From: a virus
Reading direction: 5' to 3' (one strand)
IMG/VR virus record: IMGVR_UViG_3300025426_000065
Location: 1 to 38,292 of that record
Length of the DNA: 38,292 nt
Made by a program: the position numbers and the translations under genes. Shown piece by piece: positions 8,043 to 16,424 of this stretch. Each line of letters starts with the position of its first letter. Positions within the stretch are counted from its first letter, which is position 1. The notes below the pieces were generated by a model. The model saw only the letters and a list, made by a program, of their open reading frames with translations. It did not search any database and was not told where the DNA came from.

Positions 8043-10988
8043 TTATGCATTTTCGAATGATGCACCCGTTGGTGTAATAACAAATTCCAAATCTATAAAT
8101 TCTAAAGAACGAGTAGGTTGGATGTATATTTTACCACTTAACAGGTTGTTATCCAAATCAGAAGGATCACTAGATACCGTTACACGGAAGTCTGTTAAAC
8201 CCCTTTCTTTTTGTATTTGGGTTAAAATTGGATTTACCAATCTTAAGAATTCTTGTCTAACTGTATCGTCATTTTGTTCAAATAACAATCTTACAGCTAC
8301 CGCAGATATTAATAATCTAGCTTGTAATAACAATCTTCTTACATTTAATCTATCCAAAGCTGATTGTGCAACTTGTAATGTTTTATTACCCCAAATGATA
8401 GTACCAGTGTCTGAGAATGTAGCAATTGGGTTGATATTGTTGTTATATAGATTATCTCTATCGCTTAAAGTTAATTTAGTAACCGCTTTAATTGAATTTA
8501 CTAAACCTCTAGTATAACCTGCTGATGCAAACCAAGGATAAGCAACATTATCAGTTAAGGCAATGTTTCTTACAACCTCACCTGTTGGTGGGATGTATAC
8601 TTGAGTTGAATTATAAGGATCAGTTACTTGAATCCAAGGCCAATATGTAGCTGAATAGTTACTATCATAACCTTGATTTTGTATTGCTGAAACTACTTCT
8701 GCAGCTGTACTATAGTTTGGTGAATTTATCACGTATACTGAATCCGCTCTATCGGTTTCTATCATATCAATTGTTAAATTAGTTAACGATGAATGATCGT
8801 TAAAATTTAAACCTGGTGTTGCAAACACATTGATAGCAACAGCTTCAGGGTTAGCATATGTTTGAATGCCTTGTAAATAAGCATAGTAATCAGAATTTCC
8901 AAAAGATGAACTAAATACACCTCCGTTATTTGTATTACTTGCATTATACAATGCTTTACCGAAAATATAACCATCGGTATTTGTTCTTGTTTGTCTGTAG
9001 ATGTCCCAACCATCAAAACCACCAGCTACAGCAAATGTAAATTTACAAGCATTTTTGTTAGTTAATGGGTTGTTATTACCTGTTTGACCTTCTAAATCGT
9101 ATTGAGTTGTTTGATAAACAGTATTACCTGATACATCTGTTATTCCCGCAGCATTTACTGACAAGTGGAAACCGAATGTTGTTTCATTTGCGCTTTTCCC
9201 TTTATATTGGAATAAGCTATTATCATAATATGTTTCAAATGAATTAGAAGAAAATAAACCTAAGGTTGTTTTTCTTAATGAATCACCACTTGAGATATGT
9301 GGAGTACCGTCAGCTTCATAGTACATAACATCACCTGCATTATAATATTGAGTCTTGTAAATTACGCTACCCAAATTACCAGGTGTTGCATTAGAACCAT
9401 TATTAAGTTTTCCTGTGTATCCGTTATAACTTGTAAAACCTTTGAAACCTGCAGGGAATGCATCAGAAGGCGCATTATCTGCTAAGTTAATCATAATGTA
9501 TTTTGATTTTAATGGGAAATTACCATCAGATGTACCAATCTTCAATCCAATATAACCTGTTAAAGAAGGATCCATATTACATCTTGTCCAACTTTCTAAT
9601 ATTACTTGATTATCATCTGTATCATTAAAATCACGAACAACTATATCAAAATCACCTGTATTGATATTAATATTTTGAATAGTAATTTTAATTTGATAGT
9701 TTGCCGAATCACCGTCTGCAATTGGTATTACTTGGAATAAATCGTGAACAACACCACCTCTAACTTCAGAAACTACTGTAGGGGACATTGGTGTATCCCA
9801 TTCATTTAAAAAGTCGTGAGTATCCCCGTTATCATCCAAATGTTGGTAAATCTTCATATCCAAACCTCTAATCCATCCTTGTTGGAAAGCTACGTTAACT
9901 AAATTATCATAGATTTCATAAACATATAATGGAAAATTTTGATATGTTTTATCAAATGGTTGGTTACCTAAAACTTTAGGAGCATATTGTGTAATTGAAT
10001 TATTCAATGAAATAACGAATGATGTTGCACCGTTAGTTCCACCTGTCACATTCAAAGTGAATTCTGCAAATGGATTAGATTCAATACCGTTACTCGAACT
10101 TGCACTTACTAATTCGTAAGCTGTAGAGCCAGCAACTTCTAAATCTAATGTATGAGTTGCGTCATAGTGACCTCTCGATCTTAATGCCAAAGCAACTACT
10201 CCATCGTAATTTTTATTAAGAGAAGCCGGATATTTGTATCTAACAACATCAAATGTGTTACCAGTGTGGTTGTAAACAAACAAATATGCATAAACACCAT
10301 CAATTGTGCTATCTGTAGCACCTGTTTTATGGTAGAATATGTTATACCACTCTTTATTATTGTTATTATTAGCTGTGTAATTACCTGTTAATGGGCTAAC
10401 TACCTCATCACCTGATTGTGAATTTACATCTGCACTTGGTATTAAACCAATTGTAAACCAATTACCATCATCACCTGATGTGTAACCACTAGTTGTGTTT
10501 AAAATATAATCGGTAATAGACATACCATTATAAGCTGTTTTACCCGAAAGTTCAACATATATAGCACTTGCTTGCTCGCGTGAAAGGGTTGTTGCTGAAA
10601 ACGTAAAGTCTGCTTCACTAGGAGTTGCTTCTTTATTTACGTTTATGCCTCCTAATGTTTTTATTGCGAATGTGTTATACGGTTTGTAACCTGTTAAACC
10701 TAAAACTCTGGTTACAAATAACTGATTTGATTCTTTCAAATATGAATTTGCTACATAAGGTAATTCATATGCAGGATTTCCATTTCCGTCTTTTGCAGGG
10801 TTAGTTGATCCGAATGTTGAGCTGAAACTATCCCAAGATTGTATTAAAATAGGTTCGAAAGCTGGACCCATCATAGTCTCACCCGCTAAACCTAATGTCG
10901 TTACTCCGACACTTTGAGCCACATACGTTAAATCTACCTCGGAAGTGTAAACACCGGGAGATACGAATACTTTTGATGCTGTTGCCAT
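8043..10988 (-). CDS. Contractile tail sheath protein (T4 gp18-like)
   Basis: 981 residues, against 659 for T4 gp18. The N-terminus VSPGVYTSEVDLTYVAQSVG and the start of the first domain (GLAGETMMGPAFEPILIQSW) are classic sheath features; the C-terminal 100 residues (NVRRLLLQARLLISAVAVRL, then FRVTVSSDPSDLDNNLLSGK, IYIQPTRSLEFIDLEFVITP) form the conserved domain that threads neighbouring subunits and contacts the tube. The middle 300-700 region is Asn/Thr/Gly-rich and variable, likely a surface-exposed insertion. The start is supported by the family N-terminus. A TATTTATG element lies 36 nt upstream. Product: the contractile sheath around the tail tube. Confidence 0.93.
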   Translation of the reverse strand: MATASKVFVSPGVYTSEVDLTYVAQSVGVTTLGLAGETMMGPAFEPILIQSWDSFSSTFGSTNPAKDGNGNPAYELPYVANSYLKESNQLFVTRVLGLTGYKPYNTFAIKTLGGINVNKEATPSEADFTFSATTLSREQASAIYVELSGKTAYNGMSITDYILNTTSGYTSGDDGNWFTIGLIPSADVNSQSGDEVVSPLTGNYTANNNNNKEWYNIFYHKTGATDSTIDGVYAYLFVYNHTGNTFDVVRYKYPASLNKNYDGVVALALRSRGHYDATHTLDLEVAGSTAYELVSASSSNGIESNPFAEFTLNVTGGTNGATSFVISLNNSITQYAPKVLGNQPFDKTYQNFPLYVYEIYDNLVNVAFQQGWIRGLDMKIYQHLDDNGDTHDFLNEWDTPMSPTVVSEVRGGVVHDLFQVIPIADGDSANYQIKITIQNININTGDFDIVVRDFNDTDDNQVILESWTRCNMDPSLTGYIGLKIGTSDGNFPLKSKYIMINLADNAPSDAFPAGFKGFTSYNGYTGKLNNGSNATPGNLGSVIYKTQYYNAGDVMYYEADGTPHISSGDSLRKTTLGLFSSNSFETYYDNSLFQYKGKSANETTFGFHLSVNAAGITDVSGNTVYQTTQYDLEGQTGNNNPLTNKNACKFTFAVAGGFDGWDIYRQTRTNTDGYIFGKALYNASNTNNGGVFSSSFGNSDYYAYLQGIQTYANPEAVAINVFATPGLNFNDHSSLTNLTIDMIETDRADSVYVINSPNYSTAAEVVSAIQNQGYDSNYSATYWPWIQVTDPYNSTQVYIPPTGEVVRNIALTDNVAYPWFASAGYTRGLVNSIKAVTKLTLSDRDNLYNNNINPIATFSDTGTIIWGNKTLQVAQSALDRLNVRRLLLQARLLISAVAVRLLFEQNDDTVRQEFLRLVNPILTQIQKERGLTDFRVTVSSDPSDLDNNLLSGKIYIQPTRSLEFIDLEFVITPTGASFENA

Positions 10989-11024
10989 TGATTGTTATTA
11001 ATTAAAAGTTTTTTTATTATTATT

Positions 11025-11032
11025 CATAAATA
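11025..11032 (-). promoter_or_regulatory. Candidate late promoter element TATTTATG
   Basis: Reads AAAGATATTTATGAATAATA on the minus strand, 36 nt before the sheath start at 10988. The AAGA prefix is shared with the tube, 21709 and 25939 copies. Confidence 0.5.
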
Positions 11033-11103
11033 TCTTTATTTTTATCAAAGATTTACGTATTTTCAATATAAAAGATATTTAACTATCTTTTTCTATCTAC
11101 AGA

Positions 11104-11259
11104 ATGGAAACAGAAATGAAAAATGTTAAAATAAGTAAAAAACATCACGAATTGATTAAGAACTATTGTGATGACAAAGGATTGAAAATATATAAGGTTA
11201 TACAAAAATGGATTGAAGATAATTGTAAACCCAAAAAAAAGGATATATACGGAGAATAA
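11104..11259 (+). CDS. Small basic protein, possible DNA-binding helix protein
   Basis: 51 codons from ATG 11104 to TAA 11257-11259, on the strand opposite its neighbours. It reads METEMKNVKISKKHHELIKN and then YCDDKGLKIYKVIQKWIEDN. The pattern of a short strand (VKIS) followed by two helices, with a KxHHELIKNYCxxKGLK core, resembles small ribbon-helix-helix-type phage proteins, but I cannot assign a family. An inner ATG at codon 5 could also serve. It is convergent with the 88-residue gene, their stop codons separated by 1 nt. The coding call rests on amino-acid composition and clean fit between neighbours. Confidence 0.55.
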   Translation: METEMKNVKISKKHHELIKNYCDDKGLKIYKVIQKWIEDNCKPKKKDIYGE

Positions 11260-11279
11260 ACTAGTAAGAATAGTTTATT
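11255..11279. terminator. AT-rich hairpin between convergent genes
   Basis: Arms AATAAACTA (11255-11263) and TAGTTTATT (11271-11279) around a 7-nt loop, overlapping both stop codons. There is no strong T tract, so termination is only possible. Confidence 0.3.
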
Positions 11280-11527
11280 GTAACGTTCGAGGGTATAACA
11301 GGTTCGTAATTAAAAGACACAATATTTTTATCAATTACTCTATACCCCACATTTTGTATTTCTTCTAAACCATTAATTTTGATACTAATAACGTTTTTAA
11401 TTTCGTTTACAACGGTGAAACTTGGTGTCCCTCCTGTATATACAAAATTATTTGTGGTCGATTGAAAAACCCTACTCGTTGGTATTAAAAGATTTGATAC
11501 TGTTGTACTTAATATTATATTTGACAT
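11261..11527 (-). CDS. Stand-alone beta-domain structural protein (paralogue of the neighbour's C-terminal module)
   Basis: 88 residues. The segment FVYTGGTPSFTVVNEIKNVI, then INGLEEIQNVGY and EPVIPSNVTINYSY, is clearly related to the last 66 residues of the next upstream gene product (FTYTGGTPTFEISNPIKAML, then VNGLEETENLGY). The repeated NGLxE..N.GY and EP.I elements suggest an all-beta, fibre- or decoration-type module. The gene starts 1 nt after the upstream stop, so it is in the same transcript. Likely a virion surface or tail-completion partner; function is not known. Confidence 0.65.
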   Translation of the reverse strand: MSNIILSTTVSNLLIPTSRVFQSTTNNFVYTGGTPSFTVVNEIKNVISIKINGLEEIQNVGYRVIDKNIVSFNYEPVIPSNVTINYSY

Positions 11528-11528
11528 T

Positions 11529-12764
11529 TTAAGAAATATAAATTACACCTATTTTGGAGTTTATGATTGGTTCATCGAATAGATTGATATGTGTCGCGTC
11601 TAATAATTGATAACCAAGATTTTCTGTTTCCTCAAGACCGTTTACATCAAAACTTAACATTGCTTTAATTGGATTACTAATTTCGAAAGTTGGAGTTCCA
11701 CCTGTATATGTAAAATATTCTTTATTAACTAAAAGTACATTACCAAATGGATCCATCAATGTTGTATTTGCATTCTTAATGTATGTTACGGTAACCACAC
11801 TTCCATTTAATGGTGCATCCGAGAAGGTTATTCTTGAAGATCCGCCTATAAAAAAATAATCGGTATTTTGTTCTTGTGTTAAACCATTTATTTTGACTGT
11901 TATCAATATTCCAATATTTTCATTAACATTATACACAGTATCCACACCATCAGAGCTAAATGTAACAGTTGTAATATCTAAGTTTGCTACTTGATTGATT
12001 TCTTTTTTCGAACCTTCATTGGGTGTTTCAAAAAACAACAATGCTCTATTGACTGCAGGAGATACTTCGAATTTTTCACTATCCAAAATGTAGCCATTCA
12101 TAGTAAATTTATATGTCTGCACGTAGAAACGACGATTTTCAACTGTATTAATTGGTGAGGTATCAGTAACCCCTTCTAAAAATACAGGTATATAATGGCC
12201 ATTAACAATTTGATAATCCTGCATACTTGATAGGTTTTCTAACACAACTTTATTCATTGCATTCAAATCCCTAAATTTCGTACAAACAATTGTTACTTCA
12301 TATTTTATATCAACTGGAACAGGTTGTGGGATTCTGTAAACATCAGCACCTGCTGTGGTCCCATTCCAAGTTTGTACAGTTGCATAATACCAAAGAGCTT
12401 GCTGTGGCACATTAAAAGCGTTAGATGGATGAGTTCCATAAGTAACTTCAGGGTTCCTAATAATAGCGATAAATGGAACTTCAATATTACCATCATCATC
12501 ACTAAAAGACCAGTTTTGTGTAAATTCACCCCATCTTTGGATTGTCATTATTCTTTCAATAATTGGAATCTGCAAACCATCGGACACAATTGTGTATCTT
12601 GATTTTACATAATCTAAAAAACCTCTATCTAAGTCATCGTGTAATATTGATTGGGGAAGTTTTGTTTGATTTTGAGTAAGTTGTTTCAATAACTCTTCTC
12701 TACGAGACATACCTTTGTTCGTATTATAAATCGACAAACTTTTTTTTCTTTTTGCTATTCCCAT
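11529..12764 (-). CDS. Probable tail completion/neck protein with two C-terminal beta modules
   Basis: I place the start at ATG 12764 (MGIAKRKKSL), 1 nt after the stop of the upstream gene, giving 411 residues; a longer frame from 12797 would overlap that gene. Residues about 50-245 (YEVTIVCTKFRDLNAMNKVV, then HYIPVFLEGVTDTSP and RRFYVQTYKFTMNGYILDSE) look like T4-like tail completion proteins (gp15/gp3 type) that cap the tail below the neck. Residues 264-330 (KINGLTQEQNTDYFFIGGSS) and 346-411 (FTYTGGTPTFEISNPIKAML) are two tandem modules, the second closely similar to the 88-residue protein downstream. The sequence AGAGGAG precedes the start, a rare Shine-Dalgarno-like site here that is also coding sequence. 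Role from context: neck/tail joint. Confidence 0.6.
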   Translation of the reverse strand: MGIAKRKKSLSIYNTNKGMSRREELLKQLTQNQTKLPQSILHDDLDRGFLDYVKSRYTIVSDGLQIPIIERIMTIQRWGEFTQNWSFSDDDGNIEVPFIAIIRNPEVTYGTHPSNAFNVPQQALWYYATVQTWNGTTAGADVYRIPQPVPVDIKYEVTIVCTKFRDLNAMNKVVLENLSSMQDYQIVNGHYIPVFLEGVTDTSPINTVENRRFYVQTYKFTMNGYILDSEKFEVSPAVNRALLFFETPNEGSKKEINQVANLDITTVTFSSDGVDTVYNVNENIGILITVKINGLTQEQNTDYFFIGGSSRITFSDAPLNGSVVTVTYIKNANTTLMDPFGNVLLVNKEYFTYTGGTPTFEISNPIKAMLSFDVNGLEETENLGYQLLDATHINLFDEPIINSKIGVIYIS

Positions 12765-12765
12765 A

Positions 12766-13278
12766 TTAAACTCCTCTAAATGATACGTCTTGTACATAAG
12801 AACATTCTATTGTTCTATAGTACGGTTTATAACCAAACATATTGTGCTTATTATCGGAAACAATTTTCCCATCATTAACCACAGTATAAAATCTTGTTTT
12901 TGTCTCAGATTCAGGATAACCTATATAATCACCATATCTTATATCTAACTTCAATTCATCCAATTGTTTTATATAAACCGAAACAACCAAATTACCTGGT
13001 TCGAGATATCTTATTAAACCTTCCTTGTAAGTTTCATTTTTAGGGGCCTCAATTTTAACTATTCCACTAAATTCAACAGGTGGGAAATACTTAATCTGAT
13101 CGGTACCAACTTCCAAATATACATCATCGATATCCGTTTTTTGTCTATCTACTCTATATAAAACAAGCTTCATATTCAAATCCCCTTGCAAATATTCCTG
13201 CCCGATTCTGACTTGTAAATCAAAGTCGTCCTGACTGAAAAACTTACCCAAACGGGTAATTGGTAATTTATTATCCAT
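12766..13278 (-). CDS. Probable neck/virion structural protein
   Basis: 170 residues from ATG 13278 (MDNKLPITRLGKFFSQDDFD). The frame stays open to 13389, but the TATTTATT element 3 nt before 13278 and the change in composition argue for the shorter start; the longer form would also overlap the helicase gene. Mostly beta-rich with charged turns (ETKTRFYTVVNDGKIVSDNK). It heads the transcript that continues through the tail-completion-like gene, the beta-module gene and perhaps the sheath. Position suggests a neck component, possibly the T4 gp14 counterpart, but I do not recognise the family by sequence alone. Confidence 0.55.
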   Translation of the reverse strand: MDNKLPITRLGKFFSQDDFDLQVRIGQEYLQGDLNMKLVLYRVDRQKTDIDDVYLEVGTDQIKYFPPVEFSGIVKIEAPKNETYKEGLIRYLEPGNLVVSVYIKQLDELKLDIRYGDYIGYPESETKTRFYTVVNDGKIVSDNKHNMFGYKPYYRTIECSYVQDVSFRGV

Positions 13279-13281
13279 TCT

Positions 13282-13289
13282 AATAAATA
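13282..13289 (-). promoter_or_regulatory. Candidate late promoter element TATTTATT
   Basis: Reads AAAGTATTTATTAGAATGG; only 3 nt separate it from ATG 13278, and it decides that start. Confidence 0.5.
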
Positions 13290-13328
13290 CTTTAGAAATA
13301 TAATCTTTTTGGTTATATTTTATATATA

Positions 13329-15080
13329 ATGGATACGTTAATACCTGAAATTGAAGCGAGAAATATATTATTGAACTATGAAGGTTCAAACAATCAATTA
13401 TTGGAATGGAAACAAAAATTTGAGATTCAACAAAATTTCAAATTAACGAGACCACAATCTGATTATGTTTTAAAGTTCCATAAAGTAACCCCTAAGGTTG
13501 CAAAAAAATATATTGAAATAGTATCGACATTTGGCGAAAAGTTGATGGAAGATATGTTATTACCTAAAGCACCAGAAAAAATTTGGTGTGAAAAATTGTT
13601 ATGTGATTCTGATAAAGCATTTCATATATGGGGTAAAATATTAGACACACAAAAAAATCACGCAATATGGTTACCCAAAGCAGCGGTAATGCAACCTGAA
13701 AAAAAATTGAATAGAGTTATCGATTATTCAAAATATGGAAGTAGACCTCCAATGGAACATCAAAAGATTGCAATTGAAAAATTATTAGCAAACGATAAGT
13801 TTATATTGGCCGACGATATGGGGCTTGGTAAAACAACCGCATCTGTAATCGCATCTTTAGAAAGTGGCGCAAAGAAAGTATTAATTGTTTGTCCCGCATC
13901 TTTAAAAATAAACTGGGAAAGAGAAATAAAAAATTATACCGATAGAAGAATATTAATTGTTGAAGGCAGAAAATGGGGCTCTACTTTTGATTTTTATATC
14001 ATCAACTATGATATAATTAAAAATTATCACTCTACTGATAAAAGTGAAGATAGCGATGATTATAAATTATTAGTGAACGTAGGATTCGATCTTGCAATCG
14101 TAGACGAAGCTCATTATATTTCCAATACCACTGCCAACAGAACACGTTTACTTAATGATGTTTTAGAAAAAATTCCTAAGGTATGGTTATTAACAGGAAC
14201 TCCAATGACATCAAGGCCTATCAACTATTTCAATCTTTTGAAAATTGTAGAATCTCCTCTTACTTTGAATTGGCAAAGCTATGTTAGGAGATATTGTAAG
14301 GGATATCAATTTACAGTTGGAAATAGAAAAGTATGGAATACAAGTGGCGCTTCTAATTTGGATGAATTAAGAGAAAGAACTAAAAATATAGTTCTTAGAA
14401 GAATGAAAACAGACATACTTGATTTACCTGAAAAAATAATAACCCCTGTATTTTTAGAATTGGAGAGTAAAATGTATGATGAAGAAATACAAGAATTTAT
14501 GAGGATTACAAATGACAATAAAGATAAAGAAACTTTAAGTGTCACTATTAATCGTCTAATGAAAGTAAGACAATTAATTTCTTATGAAAAAATTCCTGTT
14601 ACTTGTGAATTGATTGATAAATGTTTGGACCAAGGAAAAAAGGTTATCATTTTTACGAATTTCACAATGACTTTGGATATGTTAAATGAAAAGTACAAAA
14701 AAAATTCAGTAGTCTTAGATGGCCGTATGAGTAAAGAAAGACGTCAGGAAGCTGTGGATAGATTTCAGAACGAAGACAAAATAAAAGTTTTTATTTCTAA
14801 TATTATAGCTGGTGGTGTAGGTATCACTTTAACGGCCGCAGAAGTTGTGATTATGAATGACCTATCATTTGTTCCTGCGCACCATAGTCAAGCGGAAGAT
14901 AGAGCTTACAGATATGGCCAAAAGAATAGTGTGTTAGTTTATTATCCCATTTTCGAAAATACAGTAGAAAAAATAATTTATAATATTCTACAAAAAAAGA
15001 AAAACATAATCGACCAAGTTATGGGTGACGGAGAATTTTCCGAATCCTTCAGTAAGGATTTAATCAAAAGTTTGCTTTAA
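13329..15080 (+). CDS. SNF2-family DNA helicase/translocase (UvsW- or SMARCAL1-like)
   Basis: 583 residues. Helicase motif I DDMGLGKTT (162-170), motif Ia LIVCPASLKINWEREI (185-200), motif II DEAH (259-262), motif III LLTGTP (287-292), then the C-terminal lobe with VIIFTNFTMTLDML, motif V GGVGITLTAAEVVI and motif VI QAEDRAYRYGQ. All key ATPase residues are present. The first 130 residues are a separate N-terminal domain. In T4, UvsW remodels recombination and stalled-fork intermediates; this protein probably does the same during phage replication and recombination. It is divergent from the neck gene (50 bp apart) and overlaps the end of a small convergent gene by 17 bp. Confidence 0.9.
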   Translation: MDTLIPEIEARNILLNYEGSNNQLLEWKQKFEIQQNFKLTRPQSDYVLKFHKVTPKVAKKYIEIVSTFGEKLMEDMLLPKAPEKIWCEKLLCDSDKAFHIWGKILDTQKNHAIWLPKAAVMQPEKKLNRVIDYSKYGSRPPMEHQKIAIEKLLANDKFILADDMGLGKTTASVIASLESGAKKVLIVCPASLKINWEREIKNYTDRRILIVEGRKWGSTFDFYIINYDIIKNYHSTDKSEDSDDYKLLVNVGFDLAIVDEAHYISNTTANRTRLLNDVLEKIPKVWLLTGTPMTSRPINYFNLLKIVESPLTLNWQSYVRRYCKGYQFTVGNRKVWNTSGASNLDELRERTKNIVLRRMKTDILDLPEKIITPVFLELESKMYDEEIQEFMRITNDNKDKETLSVTINRLMKVRQLISYEKIPVTCELIDKCLDQGKKVIIFTNFTMTLDMLNEKYKKNSVVLDGRMSKERRQEAVDRFQNEDKIKVFISNIIAGGVGITLTAAEVVIMNDLSFVPAHHSQAEDRAYRYGQKNSVLVYYPIFENTVEKIIYNILQKKKNIIDQVMGDGEFSESFSKDLIKSLL

Positions 15081-15264
15081 TTGTATTGATTGTATCTTGG
15101 ATCATAATATCCAACTCCTCATCTTCAGGGTTAACGATGTTAATTAAAATTTTTTTTGCATCTATATCTAATCCAATAAAATTATCATCTCCTTCAGTTT
15201 TATAAGTGAATTCGAAGTCGTTTTTACCTGTAATGTGGAATAATTCGTTTAATTTATTGCTCAT
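15064..15264 (-). CDS. Small acidic hypothetical protein
   Basis: 66 residues, MSNKLNELFHITGKNDFEFT, then a beta-like KTEGDDNFIGLDIDAKKILI and a final acidic helix. Net negative. The 3' end overlaps the helicase gene by 17 bp tail to tail, and the start is 41 bp from the divergent gp13-like gene. No family recognised. The even composition and well-placed start make it a probable real gene. Confidence 0.5.
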   Translation of the reverse strand: MSNKLNELFHITGKNDFEFTYKTEGDDNFIGLDIDAKKILINIVNPEDEELDIMIQDTINTIKANF

Positions 15265-15280
15265 ATTGTAAAATATAAAC

Positions 15281-15288
15281 TATTTATT
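15281..15288 (+). promoter_or_regulatory. Candidate late promoter element TATTTATT
   Basis: Lies 17 nt before ATG 15306, within a small inverted repeat ACTATTT-ATTTA-AAATAGT (15279-15297). Confidence 0.45.
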
Positions 15289-15305
15289 TAAAATAGTAAA
15301 TTATT

Positions 15306-16424
15306 ATGTCGTCAACAATTATATCACCCGCAGAACGTGACAAACTATATACACAGGTTTTGAATGTATTGGGAGCACCTGTAAGAGGAATCGAATTAGC
15401 GGAAGAACAATTAGATACCTTTTTGGAGTTATCACTTTCAGAATACGAGCAATATGTGGAAGATTGGTTAATTGAATCCCAATGGTCATCATTGAACGGA
15501 TTAGACCTTGATACTCAATCTTTAAGTAGAGCATTTACAACTAAAAGTTTAGATTATGAAACAAGATGGACGTATGCTTACTCTAAAATTGTTGGTTTAC
15601 AAGCAGGTGGTGATTGGGTTTTAAAAAAAGATTTTATTACATTAACTGCAAATACTCAAACCTATGTGATACCTGCTGGCCGTGAAATTAATGAAATGAT
15701 GTGGTTCGAACGCGCGTCTTTAAGTGATTCAATTGTGGATCCATTTTTAGGGGGTTTTGGTGGTCTTGGTGGGGTTGGTTTCGGTGGAGTTGGTGGATTT
15801 GCTCAAGTGGGAGCTTCAGGTTCTTATTTTATGTTACCTGCTTATGACCTTTTACTTAGAATGGGAGACAGAAATTTGAAAAACAGATTGATTGGTGGTG
15901 ATATGACATATAGAATTACAGCAGGTCCTGAGGGAACTAAAATTGTACATTTATTAAATGTACCAGGTGGTAAATATGATTTTGGTTCAATACAAATGAA
16001 CAATGCTCAAGTTTGGTATTGGTACTATGAAACAACTGATAGAGACACTTGTCTTGCTGAAAATAAAGATGTTGTTAAATTACCTTCAGATGTACAAACG
16101 GAACAATTAATTTGGTCTGATTTGAATAGACCATCTCAAAACTGGGTTAGAAAATATTTGATTGCTTATGCAAAAGAAGGATTAGCGAGAATATGGGGCA
16201 AGTTTTCAGGGGATTTACAAGTTCCTGATAGCTCGGTTAAATTAGATTACAATACCCTACTTACAGAAGCTAAAGATGAGAAACAAAAATTAATTGAAGA
16301 ATTAATGCAAAGACTTGAAAGATTACGCCCTGATAAAATGTTAGAAAGAAAAGCGGGCGAAGCTGAGAATCTTAATAAATCTCTCAAGTTCAGAGCAATG
16401 CCCGCTCCTATACAAGTGGTTTAA
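15306..16424 (+). CDS. Neck protein (T4 gp13-like)
   Basis: 372 residues (T4 gp13 is 309). The C-terminal half, with YLIAYAKEGLARIWGKFSGD, then VKLDYNTLLTEAKDEKQKLI and EELMQRLERLRPDKMLE, matches the gp13-like neck/head-completion family, which joins head and tail. A glycine-rich stretch at residues 149-164 (GGFGGLGGVGFGGVGG) is an unusual insertion. The gene ends with a 4-bp tail-to-tail overlap with the DNA polymerase gene. It stands apart on the plus strand from the other neck genes on the minus strand, so the head-tail genes here have been rearranged. Confidence 0.7.
   Translation: MSSTIISPAERDKLYTQVLNVLGAPVRGIELAEEQLDTFLELSLSEYEQYVEDWLIESQWSSLNGLDLDTQSLSRAFTTKSLDYETRWTYAYSKIVGLQAGGDWVLKKDFITLTANTQTYVIPAGREINEMMWFERASLSDSIVDPFLGGFGGLGGVGFGGVGGFAQVGASGSYFMLPAYDLLLRMGDRNLKNRLIGGDMTYRITAGPEGTKIVHLLNVPGGKYDFGSIQMNNAQVWYWYYETTDRDTCLAENKDVVKLPSDVQTEQLIWSDLNRPSQNWVRKYLIAYAKEGLARIWGKFSGDLQVPDSSVKLDYNTLLTEAKDEKQKLIEELMQRLERLRPDKMLERKAGEAENLNKSLKFRAMPAPIQVV

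Noticed and set aside
12765-12797. Longer start for the tail-completion-like gene at 12797
   Set aside because: It would overlap the upstream gene by 32 nt; ATG 12764 follows that stop directly and has a purine-rich site before it.
13279-13389. Longer start for the neck-like gene at 13389
   Set aside because: Extra residues are hydrophobic and irregular, overlap the helicase gene, and the promoter-like element lies 3 nt before 13278.
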